From assembly GCA_905221605.1 (NCBI GenBank), contig CAJNDS010002592.1:60001-124000 (forward strand): a DNA stretch of 64,000 nucleotides, read 5' to 3'. The notes under the pieces are model-generated. The model was given only the letters and a program-made list of their open reading frames with translations, ran no database searches and was not told where the DNA came from. This DNA is from Symbiodinium natans (taxonomy: Eukaryota; Sar; Dinophyceae; Suessiales; Symbiodiniaceae). This document shows positions 11,316 to 22,315 of this stretch, piece by piece (position 1 is the stretch's first letter; each line of letters begins with the position of its first letter). The position numbers and the translations under genes are program-made.

Positions 11316-12435
11316 GTTTAGGGTTTGGGGGTGGGGAACTCCTCACCCGTTAGGATAGGGTTTGTAGGGTTTACGGTTTGGGTTAGGGTTCGTACCGCTT
11401 GGGTCTACCTGATTCAGACCCTCATGTGAGACCATGATTGCTGCATTGACATCTTGAGAGCCTCCGGGAAACGAATCGGCTCGATTGATATAAAGAAGGC
11501 TAAAGAAGGCCAAAGCCTCTTTCAGCCATAGTAGCTCCTGAAGGCACGCCCGACACATGGCTTTTAAAGACCCCCTCACTTGAAATTCTTCTGGCGCCCG
11601 GAGACAATAGTCGTCTTATCTCGGGTGCTTGAAGCATTTAGCGCAGGTTAAGGGGTTGACGTTGGACCCCCCTTCCCCCTGTACATTTTCAAGACAAGCT
11701 TGCCTGGTCAAAGGTCAAGAAGTGTAGCCCTACACCCACCCAGACCCACCTGCACCCACCCACCTACACCCACCCACCCCCAAACCGTAGACGCACACAC
11801 ACTTCCGAGACGAAGGGCTAAACAGGGAAGTACCCAGCAGTAGAACACAAAACGAAATGTCACCCCACCCCCAAAGTCAGGGTCCTAGGTAGATCCCACA
11901 CTGACAAACAGGGTGACTTGTCAGGTGTCCGTGGGATATCCGCAAGAGGCTTACTTTGCACACTGCGCAGAGTGCTGGCTTCTTGGTACATACCAGGATC
12001 ACGATTCGGGCTTTATTTCGGGGCCCAGTTTCTGCTAGCAGATGAAGAAGCATACTTTTAAAAGTTTGCCCATCGCTGCGTCTTCATGTCAAAGGTTCGG
12101 TGCTCGAGGGCTCCACCCCCCCCCCCCCCCCCAACAAAAAAACAAAAATGGACGAAATGACGAAACCTGACAAGTGAAAAACCCTAAACCCCAAACCCTT
12201 GGTAGGTAGGGCCACGTCCGGTCACCTTTCAGGAAGCGGAGCGGTCGGACGCTGAAGTCCGCCAGCCTCATTTCAACCCGTAGAGTCAAGTGAGGTGAGC
12301 GTTTGGGGCGTAGGGCTTAGGTTTAGGGCTTAGGGTTTAGCAGGGCTTAGTAGGGCGTAGTAGGGCTTAGTAGGGTTTAATCGGGTTTAGTCGGGTTTGG
12401 TAGGGTGTTATTCCCGAAACCCCTGAACGCCCTAT

Positions 12436-12545
12436 ACCCTAAGAACCTAAAACCTACTTCTTTTTTGGTTGGCTCTGATTATCAGACTTCTTATAGGATT
12501 CTCGGGTACCCTACAAACAAGTAGGTTTTGTGTTCTTAAGGTATA
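12436..12545. repeat. Palindromic element family F, copy 1
   Basis: The arms AACCTAAAACCTACTTCTT and AAGTAGGTTTTGTGTTCTTA surround CTTATAGGATTCTCGGGTAC. The same core recurs at 32717-32797. Confidence 0.55.
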
Positions 12546-12697
12546 CCATCAACTCGATTCCCTCACAGACCCTAAACCCTAAACCCTTTCTCCCCTTAGA
12601 ATATTCTTGGGTGCACCACAAAAAGACCATCAACTCGATTCCCTCCTAGACCCTAAACCCTAAACCCTAAACCCTAAACCCTAAACCCTAAACCCAG

Positions 12698-12772
12698 GTT
12701 GGACCAGAAACGGTTTGCCCTCTGCCGCGACTGTGCCTCTGCCGAGCCACCCAGATGCGCCCCTGCTGAACA
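12698..12772 (+). pseudogene. CxxC-containing coding fragment
   Basis: Starts right after AAACCCAG, an AG|G junction made from a telomeric unit. The frame encodes RFALCRDCASAEPP and stays open to the next junction-like CCCAG. Zinc-binding-like; no intact gene seen. Confidence 0.35.
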
Positions 12773-14306
12773 TAATCCTTGGTTTGGGGTTCAGGGTTTA
12801 GGGTTTAGGGTTTAGGGTTTAGGGTTTAGGGTTTCGGGTTTAGGGTCGGTGTTCGTTTCATGCCTTGGTGCGAGCTTGCCTGGCCGTGTTCCTGCCCCCA
12901 GAAGCCTCGACATGCACCCTTCACCCTAGAGCCCCTAAGCCCTAAACCCGAGTTTGCATCCCTCAGTGCGGCTGCGAGGGTGCTAGGCAGGTGGCAAAAA
13001 ACCCTAAACCCTAAATCCTAAACCCTAAACCCTAAACCCTAAACCCTGCAGGTGAAGCTCAGCACAAACACAGAGGGCTCTCAGGCGAGTCTTCAGCGCA
13101 CACAAAGCCCAAGCAAGCCTTCTACTGGCTGCCCGAAATCCCCTTGCAATTTGGCAACCCCTACAAGTAGTTTTGTGTATCCCTAGAGCCTACAAACAAC
13201 CCTATTGACACCCTACTAAGCCCTAACTAAGCCCTTAAAGCCCTTAAGGCCATGTGGCCCTAAGTCCCACAGCTGCGACTACGAAATCCGAAACCGCCTG
13301 GTGGACTTCGCAGGTAGGTTTTGAATTCACTCAACTTGGGGTGCCTTTAGCCCTCAAGTGGCCATTTCCCAAAAATAAGGGTACCCCTACATATTACCCC
13401 CAAACAGGGTACCGGTTTTGTCGGAAACCCACAAATAGCCACTCAGGCCCTGAGAACCACGTCACCACCTGCACCGAGATTTCGCCTTACGCCACTTCCA
13501 CCAAGCTCTCTTTCCTGTTGTCTTCTGAAGGTTTTTTTTTTTTTTTTTTTCTCTGGCGTGGGGGTTTACGAAAATGAGGGACACCTAATATAGACCCCTC
13601 AACAGGGTACCCCTAGAATCGTAAACCCCCGTTGAGGTTTTGGGGTGGGTTGTGGAGTCCTAAACCCTAAACCCTAAACCCTAAATCCTAAACCCTAAAC
13701 CCTAAACCCTAATTTAGGCGTTTAGGTTTTGGGGTGTTTCTGTAGCGAGGTCGAAGTCAAGCCTGGGTCGGCGTCGATGTCTTTACAGGGCTCGAAAGGT
13801 TCTTCAAAGGCATGGACCACGGGATACGAGTTAACTCTAAATTGGGGGTTAGGGTTTAGGGTTTAGTTAGGGTTTATGGTTTAGTATTTGGGGCCTAGCC
13901 CCTAAACCCTAAACCCTGATTTGGGACTCGGGTACTTTGCGTTGACACCCACCCCAATCACCGCATCATTTTGGCAGCTTGTAGCGGCGATCTCTCCTCA
14001 GCCCGAAACGCGTCTTTGAAAGTACATGGGTGAATTTGGATGCCTTTTGGGGGGGCCCGGTCCTTCTCATAAGGTGCTTCACTGTATATATATATATATA
14101 TAATGTGTGTCTATATATATATAGAGAGAGAGAGGACCTTAAATTTGGATGACTACTATAAACCTTGTGCTCTTCTGGTTCACAGCTTAAAACCTAGTGG
14201 AACCCTTGAACGAACTGGCCTCCCCCCCCCCCACCCTTCCCCCACCCTCCCCCCCAAGAAACAGAAGTCAGAGCTTGAGGCCCTTTAAAATTAGGAAGTC
14301 CCCACG

Positions 14307-14309
<3 letters not shown>

Positions 14310-14351
<42 letters not shown>

Positions 14352-14357
14352 AAAAAA
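14310..14357. repeat. Poly-C then poly-A tract
   Basis: More than 30 C residues followed by about 16 A. Long frames here encode only Pro/Lys or Gly/Phe and are not genes. Confidence 0.9.
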
Positions 14358-14479
14358 TCCCTCCCCATCCCCAAGTCCTAAATTCAGAGCCCACCACCAA
14401 ACCAGCAAACCCTCAAACCCCCAAGCCCTGAAACCCCCAACCCCCACGCCGCAAACCCTCCACAAAAAGTTGAACCCTA

Positions 14480-14745
14480 TACCAACCCGAAATTAACACC
14501 AAACCCCATATTCGCTCTATACTAACCCTGGACCCTATATCAACCCTAAATTAACCCTAAACCCTATGCACCCTACATCAACCCTAAATGAAACCCTATA
14601 GTAACCCTATATATATATAAGCCTAAACCCTACATTCACCCTATACTAACCCTAAACCCTAAACCCAAAAAAAAACTAAACCCTACATTAACCCTATATA
14701 TATATATATGTATACCCTACACCCTACATTAACCCTATTATGAGC
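14480..14745 (-). repeat. Diverged telomere-derived tract with CCCTATATTAA-like units
   Basis: ACCCTAAATTAACCCTA and ACCCTATATATATA variants alternate irregularly, with short TA runs at 14606 and 14695. Confidence 0.7.
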
Positions 14746-14776
14746 CCCAAGCCCTACACTCCCCCTTCCCCTCCAG

Positions 14777-14873
14777 CGATGAGGACAAGGCGCCCAGCTG
14801 CCGGCGCTGCCGCGCCGTGGTGGGCGATCTGGGGTCCACGGCGCCCCCGGGCGAGCCGCAGCTGGACGCGCAG
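14777..14873 (+). pseudogene. CxxC-containing coding fragment
   Basis: Preceded by a pyrimidine tract and CTCCAG (acceptor-like) and followed by GCGCAG|GGGG. The frame encodes APSCRRCRAVVGDL and a proline/alanine-rich tail without a stop. Very GC-rich between telomeric arrays. Confidence 0.35.
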
Positions 14874-14887
14874 GGGGTTTCTTTGGG

Positions 14888-14978
14888 GTTTAGGGTTTAG
14901 GGTTTAGGGTTTAGGGTTTAGGGTTTAGGGTTTAGGGTTTAGGGTTTAGGGTTTAGGGTTTAGGGTTTAGGGTTTAGG
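14888..14978 (+). repeat. Telomeric array (TTTAGGG)n
   Basis: Thirteen near-perfect units. Confidence 0.95.
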
Positions 14979-15470
14979 GGTGTTGTTTTTTGTATAGGGG
15001 TTCTTCAGGGCTTCTAGCGGTTGTAGGGTTTAGGGGGTGAGTTCCGGATTGGGTCTTGGGTTTTGGGATCTTTGTCCAGAGTCGAGGGTTCTTTCTCTGG
15101 CCTTCCAGCTATGAATTCACCCTGGAGCTCGGTTCTGGCTAGGGATACCCGTTTTAGGGTTTAAGGGCTTAAGGTTCAGGATTTAGGGTTTTATATATAG
15201 GGTCTAGGGTTTTAGGGTTTAGGGTTTAGGGCTTTTTGGCATTGTCTTCAAGATTCGAAGAACCATGGAACACGAAAATCGATGCGAAGCATGCCAAAAA
15301 GGGGCTCGGTGTGTTGGCGCGGCCCCGAGATAAGCCCTTGAGAATTGAGAGCCTAAGCCCTACATTCCAGGATTTTTGATTTTGTGTTCAGGGTTTCGGG
15401 TTCAGGGTTTAGGGTTTAGGGTTTGGGGTTTAGGGTAACCCTAAACCCAAACCCTAAACCCTAAACCTAG

Positions 15471-15568
15471 GGTCACCTCTTGTGCCGACGAGAAAAGGCA
15501 TTGGTTCCACTGCGCCAGCTGTCGCGCAGCCAACGCGACGTCGCCGGACCTCTGCCGCAGCTGCGCAG
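15471..15568 (+). pseudogene. Coding fragment with two CxxC pairs
   Basis: Begins immediately after a CCTAG|G telomeric junction. The frame reads SCADEKRHWFHCASCRAAN and then DLCRSC, giving Cys at regular spacings plus two His residues, like a zinc ribbon or RING-type fold. Open until GCGCAG. This is the richest of the cysteine fragments. Confidence 0.4.
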
Positions 15569-16621
15569 TTTTGTTCCATGGCACTTAAAGGTTGGTTTAG
15601 GGTTTAGGGTTTAGGGCTTAGGGCTTAGGGCTTAGGGGTTAGGGTTTCGGGTTTAGGGTTTAGGTTTTTGGGTTTAGGGTTTTGGGTTTTGGGGCTTAGG
15701 GGATTGGGGGGGGGGGGGGGGGGTTCCTCAACCTCCCACCTTGAACCCTGATAATCCTTAATAATTTTGAACCTCAACGAGCCCCAATGCCTGGCCCCTT
15801 AATCCGGGAACATATCGCAACACAGGATCCTATGTGGTCGCACGCACATTCCTTAAGGCAAGGGGTATTGGGCTCCCCTAACTACGTAGACCATTGTTAT
15901 TCATAAACCTTAAAACCCCATTACCGTAGATCCTTTGGGGTCTTGAGCTCGCTGGGACTTAATGGTGTGGTCAGCCCAGCTAGGCAGGAAGGAGGCTAGT
16001 GTTTAGGGTTAGGGGGTTGAGGGGTCATGGGACTACCTTGACCCCGAAGGTTGTACCCTTGGGTTTGGACATGTTTTTTCAGCATCCTCTGAGAGAATTA
16101 TGGGCCACATTAGGGGTATGTTCAGGGAACCTCTTGGGGGTACATCCTTAGGGGACCAAGTTGACGTAGACGGCGGTTTAGGGTCTAGGACTCAGGGTTA
16201 GAGCTTCCAAGTTCAAACAAGAACAGGATTAGAGATGCACAAGGGTCCTTTGCTTGCCTACGTGGGAATGAGGTTCCCTTGAAAGCATATCCCGCCCCCC
16301 CAAAAGTTGCCCCATATGGGACCAAACCCATGTTTTTAGCAAACTAAGGGGCGATTCCGAAACCCTAAGCCCGAAACTGGGTTTTGAGTACCAGACTTAT
16401 ATTACTTTTTTTGGTTGTGGGTTCCTACTATAGCTACCTATGCCCAAAAAGTATATACTTTTTGCCAGGGTCTACCTCCAAAGAAGGGTAAACCCTTGTC
16501 TGCTTCTTTGGGCCTGCGCACGTACCTAAGCCAAGGTGATGTTTTGGGAAGCACGGGATGCTTGGGCTTCTTCAAAACTCACCCGCAGAAAGAAGGGTAC
16601 ACTTGTAGCACTAGTAAACTT

Positions 16622-16720
16622 AGTAGTTGAGTGAGCACACTTTACACTTTTCGGGATACTATAATCTCTACAAGACTAAAAGTGTACACTCTTTGGGTCT
16701 TATGAACTAAGTAAACAAGA
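16622..16720. repeat. Palindromic element family E, copy 2
   Basis: GCACACTTTACACTTTTCGG faces CTAAAAGTGTACACTCTTTG and ends TCTTATGAACTAAGTAAAC. Confidence 0.65.
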
Positions 16721-16909
16721 CATAACCAGAAAGCCAAGGAAAGCGGCAAGAATAACAAGCAAGAAGGAGCGTTGTAATCATGTTACCAGGACAGGCTCTT
16801 CGGCCTTATTATCCCCATAATCACCTTAAGCCCTGAGCCCCTAAACCCTTTAGAGGGCCTTTCGAAGGGGCTGCCGGGTACAAAAAAAACCATCCTGGAT
16901 TTGAGCACC

Positions 16910-17190
16910 TAAACCCTAAGCCCTAAATCCCTAATCCCTAAACCCTAAACCCTAAACCTTAAACCCTAAACCCTAAACCCTAAACCCTAAACCCTAAACC
17001 CTAAACCCTAAACCTGCACCTAAAGAGAGGTACTGCGCTGCTGGCCACGAACTGGAGTGGCCACTTGGAGCCGTGCAGGGCTTGTGGGGGAGAACCCTAA
17101 ACCCTAAACCCTAAACCCTAAACCCTAAAACCCTAAAACCCTAAAACTAAACCCTAATACCCTAAAACCCCAATAGCCTAAACCCTAAGC
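16910..17190 (-). repeat. Two CCCTAAA arrays enclosing a short coding-like fragment
   Basis: Arrays at 16910-17010 and 17096-17190. Between them, 17031-17090 encodes YCAAGHELEW in one frame and PCRACGG in another. This looks like the CxAGHxLE motif seen at 31.4 kb broken by a frameshift. Confidence 0.6.
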
Positions 17191-17409
17191 CGGGCGCCAT
17201 CCTAGACTCGTAACCCCTGACCCCTGTTGAGGTTGTTAGGCCTTGCCATGAGGGAGGAAAGAAGACCAGCGGGCCTGGGAAGGACGACAGAACACGTGAA
17301 GCAACCCACACAACTTAGTGTAGAGTAGCTAACCTTTGAGCTTTTTGGAGTAATATCGACACGAGTCCTCACATTACATGCGACTCTGTATATTAGTATA
17401 TGCAGGATG

Positions 17410-17417
17410 CAGAGGGA

Positions 17418-17463
<46 letters not shown>

Positions 17464-17546
17464 GAGAGAGCGAGAGAGCGAGGGAGAGAGAGAGGGAGAG
17501 GGAGAGGGAGAGGGAGAGGGAGAGGGAGAGGGAGGGAGATGGAGAT

Positions 17547-17605
<59 letters not shown>

Positions 17606-17650
17606 CGCGGAGAGAGAACGAGCGAGGGAGGGAGGGAGGGAGGGAAAGAG
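17410..17650 (+). repeat. GA-rich microsatellite
   Basis: (GA)n, (GGGAGA)n and (GGGA)n blocks. The open frames on both strands are low-complexity and rejected as genes. Confidence 0.95.
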
Positions 17651-17711
17651 GGAGTCACAACTCGAAACACCACATGGGCCCACCCGCCCACCCGAGAGCA
17701 CCGAAACGTGG

Positions 17712-17868
17712 GCCCTAAACCCTAAACCCTAAACCCTAAACCCTAAACCCTAGACCCTAGACCCTAGACCCTAAACCCTAAACCCTAAACCCTAAACCCT
17801 AAACCCTAAACCCTAAACCCTAAACCCTAAACCCTAAACCCTAAACCCTAAACCCTAGACCCTAACCC
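17712..17868 (-). repeat. Telomeric array (CCCTAAA)n
   Basis: About 22 units including three or four CCCTAGA variants. Confidence 0.95.
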
Positions 17869-17882
17869 TTGCTCCAATCAAG

Positions 17883-17946
17883 GATCGCAAGCTTCAAGGG
17901 CCTGAAATCGGTGTGCCAGAGCTGCGGCACTTCCGGGCGCCTCAAG
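17883..17946 (+). pseudogene. CxxC-containing coding fragment
   Basis: Flanked by AATCAAG|G and CTCAAG|GC, matching the acceptor and GC-donor style of the real genes further right. Encodes SVCQSCGTSGRLK. Confidence 0.4.
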
Positions 17947-18682
17947 GCCGGGGAAAGGAGGGCTCTTTGGGGGCTTTTTAGGGTCAAGGAAGGTACAAGG
18001 GGGAAAAACGGGGTTTAGGGTTTAGGAAAAAGGGTTTAGGGTTTGGGGTTTGGGGTTTAGGGTTTAGGGTTTGGGCCTAGTGGGCTTTTTGGGGGGTTTG
18101 CAAGCAGGCAGCTCGTGAGGCGTCGTAAGGACACAGGACTCAAGCCTATTTTTGAACCCTCCGGCTTCTCGGCCGGTCTTTGAGAACCACAGCCACACGG
18201 AACCGCGGCTATCCCTAACCCTACGACTTACCAATATGGGCGGCCGTCAAAATTATGATCCCTTTTGGGGTACCCCCAATACTAGGTGCCGTATACTAAT
18301 CGGGATCCAAAAAGGGACCACAATTTTGACAAACACCCATATGACGATCCTGCGGTGTGTAAGGGGTGGGGTACAACACTCTAGCCCTTCACTTCTTGTC
18401 AAGGGTGGGTAGAAAAAACTGCCCGGATCAGCATGGGGTAAGGGTTTATGGTTCACATACCTTAATCGTACTTTTATTTGTATAGGGTATATGACCCCAA
18501 TTTTAGGGTTCGTATGGTCCCCAAGGTATATTATATACATATACCTGATACAATTCATATATACCTAATAGGACGAAGTTGCCCCAATGTTGCTGCTAAG
18601 GTCCCTTATAAGGGTCCCTCCTGCAGTGCCTTGATTGGGTCTGTGGTTCATGTCCCTTAATGGTAACTAAGGTATATGAGCC

Positions 18683-18885
18683 CTAAAGCCTAAACCCTAA
18701 ACCCTAAACCCTAAACCCTAAACCCTAAACCCTAAACCCTAAACCCTAAACCCTAAACCCTAAACCCTAAACCCTAAACCCTAAACCCTAAACCCTAACC
18801 CTAAAACCTTAAACCCCAAACCCCAAAACCCTAAACCCTTAACCCTTAACCCTAAACCCTACAAACCCTATAAACCCTTTAACCC
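18683..18885 (-). repeat. Telomeric array (CCCTAAA)n, degenerate at its right end
   Basis: About 17 perfect units, then CCCTTAA, CCCCAAA and CCCTATAAA variants. Confidence 0.95.
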
Positions 18886-18889
18886 CACA

Positions 18890-19185
18890 CCCTAAGTATG
18901 ACCCCAATGTTAGGGCTCTTATAGTCCCCCCAAGCCCTTAAACCCCAAACCCTAAATATGACCCCCAAGTTTAGGGCTCTTCTAGTCCCCAAGCCCTTAA
19001 GCCCCAAACCCTTCATATGACCCCCAATGTTAGGGCTCTTATAGTCCCCAAGCCCTTAAACCCCAAACCCTAAATATGACCCCCAAGTTTAGGGCTCTTA
19101 TAGTCCCCAAGCCCTTAAACCCCAAACCCTTCATATGACCCCCAATTATCGGGCTCTTCTAGTCCCCAAGCCCTTAACCTTAAAC
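18890..19185. repeat. Tandem repeat of about 59 bp, five copies
   Basis: Each unit runs TATGACCCCCAA, then TTTAGGGCTCTTATAGTCCC, CAAGCCCTTAA and ACCCCAAACCC. Starts near 18896, 18957, 19015, 19074 and 19133. A further partial unit lies at 19217-19245 and a diverged one at about 18488-18528. The unit itself contains telomeric motifs. Confidence 0.85.
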
Positions 19186-19257
19186 CCTAAACCCTAAACC
19201 CTAAACCCTAAACCCTAATTATAGGGCTCTTTTAGTCCCCCCAAGCATGGGGGTTGC

Positions 19258-19320
19258 GGATCCAAGCAGCGACAGGTGTACCACTGCTCGCAGTGCCAAG
19301 AGGCCATGTGGGGGGAGCGG
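19258..19320 (+). pseudogene. CxxC-containing coding fragment
   Basis: Encodes KQRQVYHCSQCQEAMWGE between telomeric tracts, 44 bp upstream of the spliced-leader sequence. Confidence 0.35.
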
Positions 19321-19363
19321 TTTAGGGTTTGGGGTTTAGGGTTTAGGGTTTAGGGCTTAGGGT

Positions 19364-19385
19364 TCCGTAGCCATTTTGGCTCAAG
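19364..19385 (+). other. Genomic dinoflagellate spliced-leader sequence (relict DinoSL)
   Basis: The 22 nt run TCCGTAGCC, then ATTTTGG, then CTCAAG, the full dinoflagellate trans-spliced leader. It is fused on its left directly to a telomeric tract (GGGCTTAGGG). The leader is normally added to mRNA from a separate SL RNA, so a genomic copy in front of an ORF is the known mark of a reverse-transcribed mRNA put back into the genome. Downstream TTTGGCTACGAG may be a second, decayed leader. Alternative: an SL RNA gene, since GT follows the leader. Confidence 0.85.
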
Positions 19386-19442
19386 GTTTGGCTACGAGGC
19401 TCTAACGAGCAGAATTGTTCAATTCGTACCGCTCTGCTTGCA

Positions 19443-20249
19443 ATGGAAATTCAACAAAAGAAGCGTCTCATTTCATGCTTGGCCTACTCACGACGTATCT
19501 CTTCCAGGCTTGGCTGCAGTGCACTCACGCTGAGCCTGACACATGCTCTTCATGACCTTGCGGGATCCAAGTCTAACAAGGCTGGGAGGTGCATCAGTTT
19601 GTATTGTTCTTTGGGACTGGACTGTGAGGATCTTTCTTCGGGGCCCGACTCAGGAAATCAGTCAGGTGCACCTGCTCTGGAGAATCCTGGCTCGAGGGTG
19701 TTTGTGGCGGATTCAAACACGTTTCGCGGCGTCCCTTCGGAAGAGGTATTGCTGGACAAGAGCTCACAAACTGAAGAACGGATTTTCGACGAAGCCCAGA
19801 TCCTTGCGTGGACGAAAGACATCGAGCAGACAGCCCGACGGTCCATGGCTGACCTCGCACAGAAACTTGAGCGCATGGAGCAGCAGTGGACCATTTTATC
19901 TGATGACCAGTCCCTTGCTCATCTACAAAGTCGGTTGGCGATTATGGAGCAACAGCACGAACGTCTGTCAGCATCCTCGCCAGTGGATAGAGCTAATGCC
20001 GGTGCAATTTCGAGCGAGAGGGCGAGCTTGCTCCGGACGGACAGTTTGTCACGCTCCTCATGTTCGAGGTATCCGGCAACATCAGCTTCAGAACCTCATT
20101 CCCTGCAAGGCCTAAGGGAGGCGCATGCGGCGCAAAGGAGGGTATTGAAACAGCAACGACGGGAGGCTCGCATGCAAGCACGTCGACTCGATGCAACTCA
20201 TGACGCAGATTGCACAGTTGTCACGGAAACTTGTACAGCAGGAGCTTAG
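19443..20249 (+). CDS. Retroposed (SL-tagged) gene for a coiled-coil protein of unknown function
   Basis: A 268-codon uninterrupted ORF begins at the ATG 57 bp after the spliced leader, the longest non-repetitive ORF of the left half. The N-terminal 40 residues are basic and hydrophobic, residues 95-110 include SSQTEER, residues 115-175 form a predicted coiled coil (KDIEQTARRSM, QKLERMEQQW, SRLAIMEQQHERL), and a basic stretch near residue 235 reads KQQRREARMQARRLD. No catalytic motif or known family was recognised. Seen: leader, short 5' leader region, intron-less ORF and about 150 bp of 3' sequence ending at GCAAAAGGG where a telomeric array resumes. Inferred: a processed cDNA reinserted into telomeric DNA. 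It may be transcribed or be a processed pseudogene; the long open frame argues for recent insertion. Confidence 0.6.
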   Translation: MEIQQKKRLISCLAYSRRISSRLGCSALTLSLTHALHDLAGSKSNKAGRCISLYCSLGLDCEDLSSGPDSGNQSGAPALENPGSRVFVADSNTFRGVPSEEVLLDKSSQTEERIFDEAQILAWTKDIEQTARRSMADLAQKLERMEQQWTILSDDQSLAHLQSRLAIMEQQHERLSASSPVDRANAGAISSERASLLRTDSLSRSSCSRYPATSASEPHSLQGLREAHAAQRRVLKQQRREARMQARRLDATHDADCTVVTETCTAGA

Positions 20250-20398
20250 CTTTCCTTTCAACCAGTTGTTCTCGGTAAGGTGAAGGGTCCTTGGTAGTCT
20301 GCTCGGAGAGCGACTGCTTGTGTCCTGCCTCCGCCACACAGTCGAGTAGGTTGGGATCTAAGGGCAATCCAGTCGAACTGCGAAGCCTGTTGCAAAAG

Positions 20399-20690
20399 GG
20401 CTTAGGGTTTAGGGTTTAGGGTTTAGGGTGGTTTAGGGTTTAGGGTTTAGGGTTTAGGGTGGTTTAGGGTCATTTAGGGTTTAGGGTTTTAGGGTTTAGG
20501 CACTCTTTCCCTTTTTTGCTTCAAGGGTTCCCTTACCACGGAGCCAACTCCCCAAAAAGGGGTGCCCTTATCATAGTACGGTAAACCCTAAACCCTAAAC
20601 CCTAAACCCTAAACCCTAAACCCTAAACCCTGAACCCTGAACCCTGAACCCTGAACCCTGAACCCTGAACCCTGAACCCTGAAAGCCTAA
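20399..20690. repeat. Opposed telomeric arrays
   Basis: TTTAGGG units at 20399-20498 face CCCTAAA units at 20583-20630, which continue as eight CCCTGAA units to 20690. Confidence 0.9.
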
Positions 20691-20752
20691 GCATAGTACA
20701 GTTACAAGCCACTCAGGGAAGTGCTCCTTCCTGGGCACATTGGGTAAGTGCT

Positions 20753-20976
20753 ACTGGGAGGTTCAGGATACTTAGTACCCCAATTAGAAGTGTAGTTCTA
20801 ACCCACACATATGATCACATATGCGCCTTAAGTGCCCGAATAGGGTTATAAGTGGGTTACTGAGTACAGCTATCATTGGGTTACTAAGTGCCCTGAACCA
20901 CAAACTATAAACCCTAAACCCTTAACCCTAGACCCTAATTGATTGGGTTTCTCAGTACCATGGACCTCCAAGTAGG
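20753..20976. repeat. Palindromic element family A, copy 3, interrupted by telomeric repeats
   Basis: Left arm ACTGGGAGGTTCAGGATACT; right arm ends CATGGACCTCCAAGTAGGAG. A short CCCTAAA tract at about 20905-20938 splits the right arm, as in copy 2. Confidence 0.65.
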
Positions 20977-21247
20977 AGTCGCCTTGTTTCCCTGGGCCAG
21001 GCCCGCTGTGAAGTCATGCTTCTCGGCGATCATGGGCCTATCCGAAATCTGATAAGGATGTTGTGGCACCCCCCCCAAAAAAAAAACAAAAGTTCCAAAT
21101 ATAAGAAGAAAATACTAATCACAAAAGTCATAAATTATTAGATTATTAGATAAACAGAAGCCGGTGTATCTTGCAAACAGGTTGTTTCGGCTTCACAGTC
21201 TACAGGGCTTTAGGGTTGAGACTACCTTGCAAGCTCGCTCGTCGCGC

Positions 21248-21838
21248 AAACCCTAAACCCTAAACCCTAAACCCTAAACTCTAAACCCTAAACCCTAAAC
21301 CTAAACCGCAGCCCAAGGTATCCGACCGGCTTGGCGGCAAAGGCCGACGTCAAACTCGGGGGGCGTGCCGGGGACGTCAAGGCAAGGCATGGGTGAAAGC
21401 TTGGCACAAAAGGCTTGGCAAGGCAAACCCCGAACCCTAACTAAACCCTAAACCCTAAACCCTAAACCCTAAACCCTAAACCCCACATAGAGCATGCAAG
21501 GAAGGTTACCTGAGTCTTTTCGACGAGTTCTTCTCCCCAAACCCTCGGGAGTGAGTCAGGGAGGGATCTGGGCCTATAACATAGGGGTCGGAAGAATTAC
21601 TGATAGCATTCCCTTATGGTCCCTTTGACCCTATACCCTAAACCCTAAACCCTAAACCCTTTGCAAATTCTGCCAGAATGACGCCCAAAGTCCCATTCTA
21701 ATTATTCAGGCCCTAGACTAGGGGCTTTTGATGCTCAAGCTTCGGAGCGACTGGAGGGTTCCTTTTCGGGGGTTTGTAGGGGGGTTTAGGGTTTAGGGTT
21801 TAGGGTTTAGGGTTTAGGGTTTAGGGTTTAGGGTTTGG
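21248..21838. repeat. Three short telomeric arrays
   Basis: CCCTAAA at 21248-21308 and 21430-21483, TTTAGGG at 21784-21838. The spacers are GC-rich with no recognised gene. Confidence 0.85.
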
Positions 21839-21901
21839 GTCTATCGGGTTAAATCAACTTTTTTTTGGGCACGGCCTCCAGAATTTTAGGGTGTCGACAC
21901 G

Positions 21902-21985
21902 GTGTTGTCGGTGGAGGTCATGGCAGTCGCACCCGGTGGGGCTGCGGCAACGGCAGGGGTTGTCGCCGGCCACCGCCCCCTGGCA
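21902..21985 (+). pseudogene. PDZ-like coding fragment
   Basis: The frame encodes VMAVAPGGAAATAGVVAGHR, the pattern of the PDZ carboxylate-binding region (V.P.G.A..AGV..GD.L). The frame stays open for 138 codons but soon becomes telomere-derived. Only part of a PDZ domain is present; the rest may be on another exon. Confidence 0.4.
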
Positions 21986-22315
21986 GAAACCCAAACCCTC
22001 AACCCTGACCTCTACGAGGTAGGCCCTTGGGACATGTTGTGGTTTTCCCTTGTTGGGTTTAAGAGGATCATATTCAGGAACTTGTTTTGCTCAGAGGGTT
22101 CTAATGGCCATATCCTAGTCTATACTCCTTCCTTAGGCCCTAAACGCGAAACCCTAAACACTATACCCTGTGATCATCCTACCCTTCTTCTGCATATGTT
22201 GCATTGTTTGAGGTTAGGGTGTGGAAGCCTCTGTCTCAGGTCTCCTGGCTGTCAACGACCACGCGCCCGCGGTGGCCTCCGGCGCAATGTTCGATGGCGT
22301 CCCATGGCTCCCTTT

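Noticed and set aside
17374-17732. Frames of 100-110 codons on both strands
   Set aside because: Same reason: (GA)n and (GGGA)n microsatellite translations.
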